From assembly GCF_030247185.1 (NCBI RefSeq), contig NC_080571.1, positions 66,750,172 to 66,814,171 of the forward strand: a stretch of 64,000 bases of DNA, read 5' to 3'. The notes beneath the pieces are model-generated. The model made no database searches and was not told the origin of the DNA. It saw only the letters and a program-made list of their open reading frames with translations. Source of the stretch: Malaya genurostris (Eukaryota; Arthropoda; Insecta; Diptera; Culicidae). A program made the position numbers and the translations under genes. Shown piece after piece: positions 34,645 through 46,196 of the stretch; the first letter of the stretch is position 1, and each line of letters opens with the position of its first letter.

Positions 34645-35978
34645 ATGCCGCTAAATGTAGATAATTATATGCTCTGTTGTAGAGTGTGCATGGATACCGA
34701 TAAAAGTGAATTATTTCTAAGTTTATATGAAACTCAACCTCCGGGGTTGGATGTGAATTTGCAAACTGCATTTCAAAAAACTACCGGGATAGAGGTAATT
34801 TTTATGTTTTCATTGATAATTCTAATGCTTCTGATCTGAGTGCTATTTCATTGAAGTATGCACGATCGCAGAAATACCAAATAACACATTGTTTTTTACT
34901 TTATTTACAGTGTCCCGAGGATGAATACATGCCTTCTAAAATATGCCAAAGTTGCCAATTACGGTTACAGGATGCTTATAACTTTATTTTAGAAAGTTGT
35001 AATAATAACTTACTGTTGCTAGCTCTCAAAGAAAACGCACTGAGTAGAGAGCATCCTGAAGAGCACAGCTCAGATTTGCATATTATATACCAGAACGAGC
35101 AGCAACTGAAAGAATCTGATAGAAATCATGAAAATAATAACCAGGAAATCCTACAGATTGAGTGCATCGACGATACTAATACTCATAATTCGTCGGGTGT
35201 AAGCAAGTACTTAGTTATAGATTCGAATGTAAAACCGACGGATTCTCAAAGCGTAATTGGTGATGAGGTTCCTTCATCTGGTTCTGAAGAAGACCAGACG
35301 GAGGATGAAACCGATGCGGTGGAGTTTATTCTGAAAATTTTTCAAAAACCGAATCCTGCTCCAAAAAGACATAGGCCGCAGCAAACAGCGCGAAGGCATA
35401 AGTGTGAGGTATGCAACAAGACGTTCCAGCGAAAGTCCAACTTGGTCGATCATCTTAGGTTGCATGCTAACGTTAAGCTCTTTTCGTGCACTTATTGCGA
35501 TGCGGCTTTCGTACAAGCTGGTAATCTCAAAAGTCACATTCGGAAACATACGCTAGAGAAACCATACGAGTGTGATGTTTGTGGTAAATGCTACAGTCAA
35601 TCCAGTGCACTCAAGACACACATAAGGTAATATTCGAAAGTTACTCTAGTGTTGCGTTGACAAATCGACATTTTTCTTTCTTTACATAGATCCCACACCA
35701 ACACACGCAATTACATTTGTGATGTGTGCCAAAAAGGATTTACCAACAGCTCCGATTTGGGTAAGCATAAAGTAACGCATACGGATTTGCGTTTCTTCCG
35801 GTGTGTACAATGCCACGAGCGATATTTCACCCAAAAGATCCACCTGAAAAAACACATTAGCTCGTACCACGGAACTGAGGATCAAGAAGAGCTGCTGCGT
35901 AGAGGCATTTTAAAGGAAGGTGTCCGCATCGGTAGAACGAATACAGCTAGGAGTATCGACCTATCTAGTGATGAATAA
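34645..35978 (+). CDS. ZAD C2H2 zinc-finger protein, three exons
   Basis: Insect-specific nuclear factor class; ZAD domains dimerise and the fingers bind DNA. The exons are 34645-34794, 34911-35626 and 35690-35978, introns 116 and 63 bp with GT-AG ends, phases consistent, 384 aa. The ZAD (residues ~12-80) shows CRVCMDTDKSELFLSLYE in exon 1 and ICQSCQLRLQDAYNFILESC in exon 2, the paired C-x2-C of this domain. An acidic linker follows. Five C2H2 fingers follow in residues ~245-370: CEVCNKTF, CTYCDAAF, CDVCGKCY, CDVCQKGF and CVQCHERY. The TLEKPYE linker is close to the classic TGEKPY form. The start ATG at 34645 is the one nearest the ZAD; an open frame continues upstream to about 34549. The specific orthologue cannot be named in this large family. 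Confidence 0.93.
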
Positions 35979-36334
35979 CTAGAACTACGTTTGTTTGTTG
36001 CATGCCTTTTACTGGTTCATATTATTTAATGCATCCACAATGATGAAGCAAATAGTTTATATACTAAATTTAATTTTGAATGTAAAGCAAATATATTAAT
36101 ATTTTTAAAACGCCTGTTTTATATGTTACAACATAGTTAACAGTTTCGGATCATTTATCAATATCTCACCTCGGCGATAAACCAAACCGTTGAAACCGAG
36201 GATAACTGAACGTTCATCCATTCATTCGTTTTTCAATAGATATAAACTGGGCATAGTTATATTCCAATATTATTCGAAAATTTGTGGTTAGGCTTTCAAA
36301 ATATGTGAAAAGGTAAGCGTAAATTATAAAATCA

Positions 36335-36628
36335 ATCTGGTAATTCACGGAAGAAAAAGCAAACCAAGAGTAACTGCAAAGACATCATATTAACAAGATA
36401 TCCAGATCTCACATTTTCCGAACAAATCATTGGCAAAATCCTGTTTTGTGAGCATGGCGTCCTCAGGAGAGTCCGCATCGAATCTCGTACATAGAAATAG
36501 GAGAGATAAATGTGAAATTCGTGCGCGCCAAAATAGCAGCACTGCGCACCCATACAATTCACATGTTGAATTTGAAGCCGTGCGATGGCGTTGCTGATTT
36601 CGCTCCAAGCTGACAGGGTTTGGTAATT
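36335..36628 (-). mobile_element. Dispersed element 'GACCCTGTCAGCTTGG', copy 1
   Basis: From CAAAGACATCATATTAACAA to the inverse of CAAACCCTGTCAGCTTGGAG. The other copies are 47978-48240 (plus), about 51843-52018 (minus) and 53363-53630 (plus). Shared internal motifs include CAACGCCATCGCACGGC and CTATTTTGGCGCG. Near-matching 7-8 bp flanks at two copies point to a non-autonomous hAT-like element; a SINE is not excluded. Confidence 0.7.
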
Positions 36629-36900
36629 GTCATTTGCAGCAGTCTCCTTTGTTTTGGGACGATCGAATAAATTTTTCTACTTTGATTATATAGAATTTTT
36701 TTCTTAGTGACCATTGACCTCGATTGGCGGTCAGAAAAATTGTCTGGCTCTATGTACGAGAACTGCCACTTGAGCCAATTTGTTTTGTGCCACTTGAGCC
36801 AATTTGTTCTGTTAAAAGATTAACCCATGTAGGGTTTATTTTATCGATCATACTCTATTGCTATTTCATTTAGTTGTCTATAGAAAAACATTCATGTACT

Positions 36901-37687
36901 CATTTAGGGGTTAGCCAAATTTTGTGCTAGGGCACATAACCGTTTTCATTATTTTTACGTTTCGTCTTTGACTCATCAGTGCAGAGCAGTTCAAATTGAA
37001 CTGCTTAGTGCTAAACTCGGCAGTTCAATTTGAACCGCTAAGCAGACGTAAAGTTTCTGCTACTTACAGAACACTTTTTGTTTTGCAACGAAGTGCAATG
37101 TCTTTTCTGACGTGCCGAACGAAAACGTGTTTTCGACTATTTCTGGCCGATGCAGGTATGGTCATTTAGGGGTTAGCCAAATTTTGTGCTAGAGCACATA
37201 ACCGTTTTCATTATTTTTACGTTTCGTCTTTGACTCATCAATGCAGAGCAGTTCAAATTGAACTGCTTAGTGCTAAACTCGGCAGTTCAATATTGAACCG
37301 CTAAGCAGATGTAAAGTTTCTGCTACTTACAGAACACTTTTTGTTTTGCAACGAAGTGCAATGTCTTTTCTGACGTGCCGAACGAAAACGTGTTTTCGAC
37401 TATTTCTGGCCGATGCAGGTATGGTCATTTAGGGGTTAGCCAAATTTTGTGCTAGGGCACATAACCGTTTTCATTATTTTTACGTTTCGTCTTTGACTCA
37501 TCAGTGCAGAGCAGTTCAAATTGAACTGCTTAGTGCTAAACTCGGCAGTTCAATTTGAACCGCTAAGCAGACGTAAAGTTTCTGCTACTTACAGAACACT
37601 TTTTGTTTTGCAACGAAGTGCAATGTCTTTTCTGACGTGCCGAACGAAAACGTGTTTTCGACTATTTCTGGCCGATGCAGGTATGGT
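36901..37687 (+). repeat. Tandem repeat, three units of about 262 bp
   Basis: Units start at 36901, 37163 and 37426 with CATTTAGGGGTTAGCCAAAT; a fourth start (CATTTAGGGGTGATTC) is cut off at 37688. The units appear ~98-99 % alike. Each holds the near-palindrome GCAGTTCAAATTGAACTGC. TTCATGTACT occurs just before the first and just after the last unit. It is followed immediately by the TTAA-flanked element. Confidence 0.92.
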
Positions 37688-37718
37688 CATTTAGGGGTGA
37701 TTCATGTACTGTTTTTAA

Positions 37719-38465
37719 GGTAGCGCTTCGCCGTGGTCACGGGAGTTCGCTGCCTATCCCGGGGTTTCACGCACTTTACCCAAAATTGTGAGAAATCGGT
37801 GAAGAAAACAGAAATTCCAAGAACATACGATTCTAGATAATTAATTTATCTATCGATTCGTATATAAATTGTGCCTGATAAACGTTTTTATCGAAAGATT
37901 TCGTGCGAGTTTTTAAAAATTAAATGAGTTTTTCCTTATTCTTTCGCACGCACACAATGTCAACGCATGCATTGGGGTGTGTAAAATGCCACATGCGGTA
38001 GACGCTAACAACATTCCTTTTGTTTTCGTTGTCCGCTCTCTCTGCGTAAACGTTGAATATAGATGAGTAGAAAATGTAAGTAAGTGTTACTACTTTGTAA
38101 AATAATTTCTATTCATGTTTCAGTAGAACCAGAAATCAGTAATGATTTTCATCGCTACTAGCTTTGACGCTTTGTTGAAAACGTAGCACATCCCTACATA
38201 TGCGAGTTGTTTATAGCGAGAAAAGGAAAAAACAAAACAAAATGTTTAACAAAACTCGCACGAAATCTCGCGAAAGAAAAGCTTTCTAGCTGGTATTTTT
38301 CGCCAAATGCATAGTAAGATCATTTACCTACAATCGTATGTTTTTGATTTTCCGTTAATCGGGCTAGTATTGGAGAAATTTGCAATTTTGCGTGAAATTT
38401 CGGCGACAAAGCAAGAGGAAGCAGTGAGTTGTCTCGCTTCGACCTGACCACGGCGAAGCGCTACC
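37719..38465. mobile_element. TTAA-flanked MITE with 23-bp inverted ends
   Basis: GGTAGCGCTTCGCCGTGGTC is repeated in inverse at the right end. TTAA flanks both ends (37715-37718 and 38466-38469). TTAA duplication is the mark of piggyBac-type insertion, though the end does not start with CCC. An inner inverted pair (GAAAGATTTCGTGCGAG-type) is also present. No transposase. Confidence 0.8.
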
Positions 38466-38769
38466 TTAAGGGTGGCTTCTACCCTGTGGAGTTTTTATTT
38501 CTCGTGATTTTTTTAATATATGCAAATACCTTTAGTCCAGGACTCAAAGAGTCGAATTTCGATGACCCATTTCGTATGGAGAGCAAATCATGTCCCGAGA
38601 TCACCGTTCCACAAAAATGTTATCGTTGTTTGTAGTAGATATGTGAATATTTTATTGGTTCTAAAAAGTTCTAAAAAGATTGAATTTGTGAAATTTATCC
38701 GATGTATACAATTGTTGATTACTTTTTACCATTATTTATTTATCTACACCAGAACCTAAGGAACTGAAT

Positions 38770-39800
38770 TCAAAAACTAAATTAGGAAACTGTGGGAGGT
38801 TTAGAATTCTGTTGCAAAATTTAGATTCGCAATCCAGAATCAAGAATTCTGGAACTGAATTCATTTTCAGTTCCAGAACTGAATTTTGAACTTGAATGTC
38901 TGAATTAAAGAACTGAACTCGGCTTCAAAATCTAACTCCAGAATCCAAGTTCCGAATTTAGTTCCAGGATACAGGGTCTGAATTCTGACCCTGAATTCTG
39001 AAACAAAATTTTGGAATTAATTTCTGAAACTGAACTCATGGATTGATTTCTGGAGCAGAAGTCAGTTCCAAAATTCAGGTTCGGATCCAAAATTTACTTC
39101 CAGAATCTTGATCTAAAATTCATATCTTGAATTTTGGAATCGAATTAATAACATGAATTTAGGAACTAAATTCCCCCAAGTAACCATATGCATTATATCA
39201 CTGCACATTTACAACTCTATTTTTACATTATTAATGTATAATTACATTAATCCTACACACTTTAAAGCAATGTGCATTAAATTTGCACTCAAAATGTAAC
39301 TGAGCATTATTTTACAACAACCTTCCATTAACCTTGCATTATATAACATTCAGTGCTATATTTTGGAGCAACGAAACTTTAATAATAACTATAAGAGTAA
39401 TAATCCTATAAGAGTCTAATAATCGCAATTTTCAACTTTATAATAGCATTGTAAAAACACGTGTAACTCCGTTGAATTTAATCAAATTTTACGCGAATTT
39501 TTGAAGCTGAATTAATGTAAAGTTATAATGCGTCGTGGTTACTTGGGGCAGTTTCAAAATCTATTCAAAATACTTATTCCAAATATCTTGTTCCAGAATC
39601 CAGAATTAGAATTTAGTTCCAGTGTCTTAATTTCTGAAAATGTATTCTGAAATTCTGAAATTGAATTCTTATATTATTAATATTAAACTAGAAATTAGGT
39701 TCGGAATTCTGGTGGACAAGAATCCAGGTTCTGAATTCAGTTCCAGATTCCAATCCAAAATTCAGCTCCCGAATGCAGATCCAGTATTCAGAAGCTGAAT
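38770..39800. repeat. Degenerate GAATTC/CAGAATT short-period repeat field
   Basis: Words such as GAATTCAGTTCCAGAA, CTGAATTC and GGAACTGAATT recur irregularly from 38770 to 39173 and again from 39549 to 39800. A MITE (39174-39548) interrupts the field. Confidence 0.6.
39174..39548. mobile_element. MITE with CCCCAAGTAACCA ends
   Basis: Left CCCCAAGTAACCATATGCAT and right inverted CCCCAAGTAACCACGACGCA. It is AT-rich and 375 bp. Similar CCAAGTAACA ends occur at 46184 and 48486. Confidence 0.7.
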
Positions 39801-40564
39801 GCGATTACTGATTATCTGTTGCTGCTGTTTGAGAAGGTTACTGTTTGACACGACGTCCGAAAGTGAATGAGAGCGCAACCTGAGATTTTGAGGCTTTGCA
39901 CCACGCCGAAGGTCTTTTGTTGGTGCTATTTGTGTAAGTTCCTCACCGTCGTGGTCCAGTTCAACGGACAAGAAAAAAGATCGATTTTCGGGCCTACCTT
40001 AAAATCATCGGCCGAGTGCGAAAAAGGCAAGCAAACGTGATGAGTTATTCTCATTGTCTCCAAAAGTTTGAGAAAATTCTTAGTTTTTATGATTATCACA
40101 CAGTGTTGAAAATTTAATCATAAATTGCTGATCATGTTTCTGATAGCACGGAGAAAGAATTATGTTGTGGCAGTTTCTACAATTCATGATTAATGTGGGG
40201 GAGGTGATATCACAAATCCGATAGCAATCCGAAACGTTTATTGATGGAAAGCTTCAACTGTAAAACAGTTAAATTTATTCAGTAAATCGAATTCAATTAG
40301 CAGTAGATAACCTACAATTTGTTGGTGAGCACACCCACTCAAATACAATGCAGGGATTTATCACGTCGTTCAATGTCCGCGAATCTGTATGGTTATAAAA
40401 GCGAACCATGTGGGTTAACCTCAACTAAGTTTTGATAAATTACTTACATCTCAAATAACTAGTAAGACTCAAGAAATTTTCAGAACTGTTTTAGCTACTC
40501 TTAACGCGAATCTAAATTTATATAAGAAAACGAGGGAAATTTTTGCACATAACTTTGAGCATTA
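39801..40564. other. Intergenic, no gene seen
   Basis: No supported coding sequence; the minus frame 39762-39971 has no recognisable domain. Confidence 0.4.
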
Positions 40565-40568
40565 TTAA

Positions 40569-40846
40569 CCCTCAGGGTACGGACTATAAAAAAGTTACGT
40601 TCAGTACGGACAGGGTTAGCCTAACCCGGCGACTTTGATTGGGTGTATATCGAGCTGTACTTTGTCAATTTGAATAATTTTTTTTTATTTTGTGTGAAAT
40701 TGTCTCAAAAATATAATAGAGTTGTCAGATTAATCATTTAACTGATTGAAAAAAAATTATAATGAAAAATGTGAACGACTTCTCTTCGTATGGCGCTTCT
40801 TTCAAATTTCGCTCGGGTTACGGTAACCCAGTCCGTACCCTGAGGG
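40569..40846. mobile_element. piggyBac-like MITE
   Basis: CCCTCAGGGTACGGACT is repeated in inverse at the other end, and both ends are flanked by TTAA (40565-40568, 40847-40850). CCC ends plus TTAA duplications are standard for piggyBac elements. 278 bp, non-coding. Confidence 0.85.
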
Positions 40847-41464
40847 TTAATTTTGTATCTTATAACACATCCACGTTGCTCACTTCTCTAACTTTTTCTG
40901 TTTTCGCGCTTGACAGTAGTCCGCCAGTGCAGTAGATACCTGTCATTTCGATTTCCCGAGTTGCTGTGCGTTAGTGGTGGTGCTGTTACGAGGGGCTTCA
41001 CCGTCACAATTAATTTCGATCTATTCTTTTGCAGGGCGAATTTTTGGAAAGGCGAGAAAACTAAGTGCTCTTTAGTTTCTATCTCATGCCTCCCCGTGAT
41101 TATTTGATGATATTTGGTTTTAAATTTTTCAAATAGCTTTTAAAGATAATAAATTTAAGTTAATATCACTATGTTACAAAAATTAGTTATTATTTCGTCT
41201 CTAATGTCACGAAATAGAAACAGACACGGATGCTGGTGTTTCGTTATGATTTTTGCAGCTTTTTGCCTCGGGCGCAACGTATTTATGGGGATGGCAAACT
41301 CTTTCTTTTATTGTTCGTCCAAGTCATCTTTTCGGAGATGGATTTCAGCTTTTATTTTTGCTTACTGAACCAACGATGGGCGCGGCAAATCTTATTTCGC
41401 CCCGGCATCAAATTTCCTCGGCACGCCACTGCATCAAGCGAAATCGACATTGGAAGTACGGCAA

Positions 41465-41671
41465 CAGAGGTATTTTGGCCCACTTTAGAATTTATTTTAT
41501 TTTGGCCCACTTTGTAAAAATATCCACCAAATGTTGTGATATCTTTGAAAAACCCTTCCGCAATAGGTCATTTAATGTGATTGGCTTCAAATTGATGCAG
41601 CATGGGTTACTTAACATCGGTAAAATCCATAAAGTTTGTTAGGTGGGCCAAAAGTGGCCAAAATATCTCTG
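41465..41671. mobile_element. MITE with CAGAGGTATTTTGGCC ends
   Basis: CAGAGGTATTTTGGCCCACT and inverted CAGAGATATTTTGGCCACT bound 207 bp. TTTTGGCCCACTTTG is repeated internally near the left end. The flanking 8 bases do not match. Confidence 0.65.
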
Positions 41672-42039
41672 TTATCCGGTTTTTGGTTTGATAAGATGTG
41701 TTTTGCTTCTGAATCGTCCTACGTGTGTTTAACACTAGAAGCAAACTAAAAAAATACATTCTTAGTTCGTCCTTATGTCTGTAAGTCATAATCCTTACGA
41801 TTGAAAGCCATAATTTGTTCTTATGATTTCGGATGGTCGTTTCGTCTGAGTGTATCCATTCCAGTCAATTTATTTTGGGTGATTTTTATACAACTCTTGT
41901 TAATCACAAGTAAGCGTGTCAAGTATTGCTGTGAAATCGAAATCTCCGGTTTAATTATAATTTTCGGATCTAGCAATAATTTAGTAGGTATTTTACTCTT
42001 GCTTGGTTCTGAAATTTGTTTCATAAAAACATTCCGAGC

Positions 42040-43919
42040 ATGGATGTGGGAGAACTTTTGTCGTTCAAGGTTTGTTTACCTCTGTATTCTATTATAATTT
42101 GTTTACATATATTATTTATCATCTAGCCCGAACAAACGCCGAAACGAACTTCAGATTTCGATTCTGATGAAGACTCACCGGAAAGACGTCCGGTTGCAAC
42201 AGCCGCTCCTCCGCCGAAAGTAAAACGCGAAGAACAAACCTCGAACGTAAGAGCCAAAGCGCAGGTTCCACAAAAGGAACCGCAGATTAGTGAACAAGAA
42301 CGGTTGGACATACTAAAATTTGTCGAATCAGAAGAGCCTGAAGGCGAGGTTCTTGATGAAGCGGGATTGAAAAAGATATTATTGCTGTTTGAGAAACGTG
42401 TGCTTAAAAATCAAGAAATGAGAATTAAATTTCCGGAAAATCCAGAAAAGTTCATGGAGAGTGAAATCGAATTGAACGATGTAATACAAGAATTACGCTC
42501 GGTGGCAACCGTTCCGGATCTCTATCCTCTTCTAGTGGACCTTAGTGGGGTGTCTAGCTTACTGGAACTACTTTCCCATCAAAATACCGATATTAGCGTG
42601 GCTGTAGTTGATTTAATTCAAGAACTAACTGATGTAGATATTTTGCATGAGAGTATGGACGGTGCAGAAACACTAATTGAAGCACTTCGTAATCAGCAAG
42701 CTGCCGGGCTGTTAGTACAGAATCTAGAGAGACTGGATGAAACAGTTAAAGAAGAAGCTGACGGGGTTCATAATACACTGGCGATTTTTGAAAATTTGAT
42801 GGAAATAAAGTCCGAAATCGCTAAAGAAATAGCCGAACAGGGTCTGTTCCTATGGATTTTTAAGCGATTGCGAGCAAAAATGCCGTTTGATACAAACAAA
42901 CTATACTGTAGCGAAATCTTATCTATTTTATTGCAAGATACCCATGAAAATAGAAAACTTCTAGGGAATTTAGACGGTATAGACGTTCTATTGCAGCAAC
43001 TTGCGGTATATGAAATGGAGCACACCTTAACAAAACTACTCATGTGTAATTTACTGTTAACTTTTAGGCTTACAAACGTCACGATCCTTCGTCCACCGAA
43101 GAACAAGAGTTTATGGAAAATCTTTTCAACAGTCTTTGTTCAGCTCTGATGGCCACCGAAAACCGAGAAAAGTTTCTCAAAGGCGAAGGATTGCAATTGA
43201 TGAATTTGATGTTGCGCGAGAAAAAACTATCCAGAAATGGATCACTCAAAGTGCTTGATCATGCCATGTCTGGGCCAGACGGGCGTGACAACTGCAACAA
43301 ATTTGTCGACATCTTGGGCTTACGAACTATATTTCCTCTTTTTATGAAAACTCCGAAGCGTAATAAAAAACGATTACTTAGTACAGACGAACACGAGGAG
43401 CACGTTGTGTCCATTGTGGCCAGTATGCTAAGAAATTGTAAGGGCGCACAAAGGCAACGTATGCTCACCAAATTTACCGAAAACGATTTTGAGAAGGTTG
43501 AAAGGTTGATGGAGCTACATTTCAAATATCTAGAAAAGGTTGAGCTTGTGGATCAGGAAATTGACCAACAAATTGTAAGAAACAGTTGGGTTGAAATGGT
43601 TCCTAACAAAGTATTGCAACGATTATTTCTTGTTTTGCAGACTGCCAGAGAGTTGGAGGAAGACGAAGATGTGATCTATATAAAACGACTGTCTGGGGGC
43701 TTATTCACGCTTCAACTTATCGATTACATTATCCTGGAGATTAGCTCTACCGACGTCGTTAAACAGCGCGTTTTGCAAATATTGAATTTGCGCAATGCCT
43801 CAATGAAGACCATCCGTCACGTTATGCGAGAGTATGCAGGCAATCTAGGGGATGCCGGTGATTCCGACTGGCGCGAACAGGAACAGGCACACATTATTCA
43901 GCTAGTGGACAGGTTCTAG
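42040..43919 (+). CDS. CTNNBL1: Beta-catenin-like protein 1 (CTNNBL1), four exons
   Basis: Nuclear armadillo-repeat protein associated with the Prp19/CDC5L spliceosome complex. The exons are 42040-42069 (MDVGELLSFK), 42127-43005, 43068-43574 and 43641-43919, with GT-AG introns of 57, 62 and 66 bp. The last intron (43575-43640) is a multiple of three with no stop, so the frame reads through. It is called an intron because donor GTAAGA and acceptor TTTTGCAG flank a stretch foreign to the family. The product is 564 aa against 563 in human. Conserved stretches include RIKFPENPEKFMESEIELND, LLVQNLERLDETVKEEADGV, KFLKGEGLQLMNLMLREKK, ILGLRTIFPLFMK and KFTENDFEKVERLMELHFKY. The variable acidic/basic N-terminus is as in orthologues. 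The start is fixed by the conserved MDVGELLS. Confidence 0.97.
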
Positions 43920-43939
43920 TTAGGTAGGCTAAAATCTAA

Positions 43940-43945
43940 AATAAA
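43940..43945 (+). terminator. CTNNBL1 polyadenylation signal
   Basis: AATAAA lies about 20 bases after the CTNNBL1 stop, implying a very short 3' UTR. Confidence 0.65.
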
Positions 43946-43959
43946 AAATGTTATCCACC

Positions 43960-45220
43960 TTATAATATCAATGTGTTTTGTCTTTTCCGTTGAAAACGCC
44001 TAAGTATGTGCGCCTAGCATAAATTTGGGGATAAAAAACCAAACTTTTTTCCTCTTAAAATTAACATTTTCTATATTAAGCATATTTTAGGAACGATTTT
44101 TGATAAATCGAGTTGGCCTTCGAACCTGATCAATTCAATGATTTCTCGAGTACTAGCATGTTAGGGGTTGTACATCATTTATTTTGGATACTTTATATGT
44201 TATTTCCGGGCATGTGAGAAATGGTATTTAACCAAGTATAATGCTCCGTTCTAAATAAACGTTAGTTTTCGCACAATATATTAAGATCAACATTACCTCG
44301 GAGTAAGAACTTTTTCTTTTACCTCTACTATAATTTTTCAAATAAATTTACCCGTTTTTATACAAAATTGCTAAAAAGGTGAAGTAATTCAAAATTCAAA
44401 TTACAACCAATATGACAGATTTACTGAAAGTATCGTCTCTAAACAAGCAACAGAGGCATTTATTTTTAGCGTCATTGTGCTAATTGCAGGAATTGAATTG
44501 ATTTTCTTCATCTATGATTAAAAAAACAGGTCTTAAGATTCCATAAAAATTTCGTGTGTTTTAATTAGATCCGACTTCCGGTTTAGGAGATACAGATTGA
44601 TTAATGTAGAAATGTCAATTTCACACAATTTTATCGAGTTTGCAGATTTTGATAGTCGATGACCAGATAAATTTATTAAACTATACCAGTATTTGGTTTT
44701 CGATCCCGGAAGGCAACGAAATATATTATTTGGAACAATTTCACAAAGATGGCCAAAATTTCGAATCAAATAGAAAGAATTACAATCCCATAGGTGGTCA
44801 TTTCAAACGTTGGTTACTAAGACAATTCCATCAAAACTAAAAATACCGAAGAATATTCATGCAAAAAGCAGATGGGGATCGATAAAAAAGTATCATTTCC
44901 CTGCACGATGGATGGATGGACTCCATGAACCTGATATATGTTCAGTTGATAATTTTTTCATATTATTTCAATTAGTGTAAGCATTGTCTAAGATTTCCTG
45001 GAATTGCTTACTACAATTTGAAGTCTAATAAAATCCAAAATTTTCATATAATTTTCAAACCCATTGTGTTCTAATTCAAAGCAAATGATGTAGCAAGGTA
45101 TCTGGAGTTGTTTATTTGATCACACGAAGGTCTCGGAATTAACTGGACCTTACAACACTGCCAACACATTGAACATTGAAATTACAATTAAAACGATTCA
45201 ACAAACGGGAACCTTGTAAT
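43960..45220. other. Intergenic, no gene seen
   Basis: AT-rich DNA with only short frames without recognisable domains. Confidence 0.45.
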
Positions 45221-45223
45221 TTT

Positions 45224-45430
45224 TGCAAAAAAATAAAATAATGACTTTCCGTTATAGTCTATTCAACAAACTCACTCGCAAGATGAAGTAATGAATGAAT
45301 TAATTTAGACATCATTACTGGGATAGAAATGGTACGAGATATTTTGAGGAAAAATAAATCGAAAATTATTGCAAAAAATAAAATAACGACTTTCCGTTAT
45401 AGTCTATTCAACAAACCCAATCGCAAGATG
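45224..45430 (+). repeat. Imperfect direct repeat, ~60-bp units 144 bp apart
   Basis: GACTTTCCGTTATAGTCTAT with flanks is present at 45224-45286 and again at 45370-45430. Both copies translate as TFRYSLFNK. The second copy leads into the reading frame at 45329-45646. Confidence 0.7.
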
Positions 45431-45646
45431 GACAGATATCCCCACAACGACGGGCTACGTCTGCCAGAATTTTTAGACGACATTTGGTCAGAATTCGACC
45501 CAGAGTCTGATAACAATGCAACAATCGTTTCCGGCAGAGAATTTTACCTAGCGATTAACGGTTCTGTTTCTCCCGGATTCTTGCCACACAAGTCCGTTTT
45601 GAATCTGTGTTACATTTTAGGGCCTTTATTTTATTTTTTTCCATAA
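45329..45646 (+). CDS. Hypothetical 105-aa frame, unrecognised
   Basis: ATG at 45329; the peptide has a lysine-rich start, then DRYPHNDGLRLPEFLDDIWS, an acidic/polar middle, and an aromatic end. I do not recognise a domain. The middle has more complex composition than random frames nearby, but no splice sites, promoter or homology support a gene. It may be remnant coding DNA of a mobile element. Confidence 0.2.
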   Translation: MVRDILRKNKSKIIAKNKITTFRYSLFNKPNRKMDRYPHNDGLRLPEFLDDIWSEFDPESDNNATIVSGREFYLAINGSVSPGFLPHKSVLNLCYILGPLFYFFP

Positions 45647-46049
45647 AAATGTATTTATGAAGAGAAATAATATAGCTTACTTAATACCAATAATATGTAA
45701 TTTCTTATATCTCAAAATGCCCACATTTCAATCTCATTTACTTCGTCTCAAGATTCGTCTTTATTTTCGCATGTAGGCGAGAGTGTTCGGTTAGCGGCAC
45801 TCTTTTTTTTGAAGCTCATAACTTCTGACTTAGTGCACATTATGCGGACATTTATACATCAATGGCAAGCTAAAGTCCATAGCTAACAACTGATTAGGAA
45901 AATTCATGCGATTGAAAAAAAATTAGTATCAATTTAGTAAAATGATGAATTTTGGCCATGTCTAAAAATGTGTTCAGTTACCGGCATCCCAAGAAATTTC
46001 GGAAAAATATAAGTAAAGAATGCAATTATTCAAAGAAAAACCGGATTCT

Positions 46050-46196
46050 TTATTCTTTTCGGAGTCGTTTTGTACAAAAGTCTGCATTGTCTGGTGACTT
46101 CGCCTTGGCTCTCTTGAACGATGATTTGAATGGTGGCGCCTTGGGTGTTGATTTGGCCGGTCTTCCACGTTTTTTTATTAGCCGCCCCAAGTAACA
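46050..46196 (-). pseudogene. Short frame with AT-hook-like motif
   Basis: The minus strand reads RLIKKRGRPAKSTPKAPPF and then KSSFKRAKAKSPDNADF before a stop at 46050-46052. KRGRPAKS is an AT-hook core, and the basic/proline context is typical of such proteins. The frame opens just after an upstream stop near 46197, with no ATG or convincing acceptor. The upstream side abuts a CCAAGTAACA transposon end. It may be a truncated gene remnant. Confidence 0.35.

Noticed and set aside
36901..37687. CRISPR-like regular repeat
   Set aside because: Units are whole 262-bp tandem copies without variable spacers, in a eukaryotic genome.
43575..43640. In-frame 66-bp stretch of CTNNBL1 as coding sequence
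   Set aside because: It has strong splice signals at both ends and no counterpart in the family, so it is treated as an intron.
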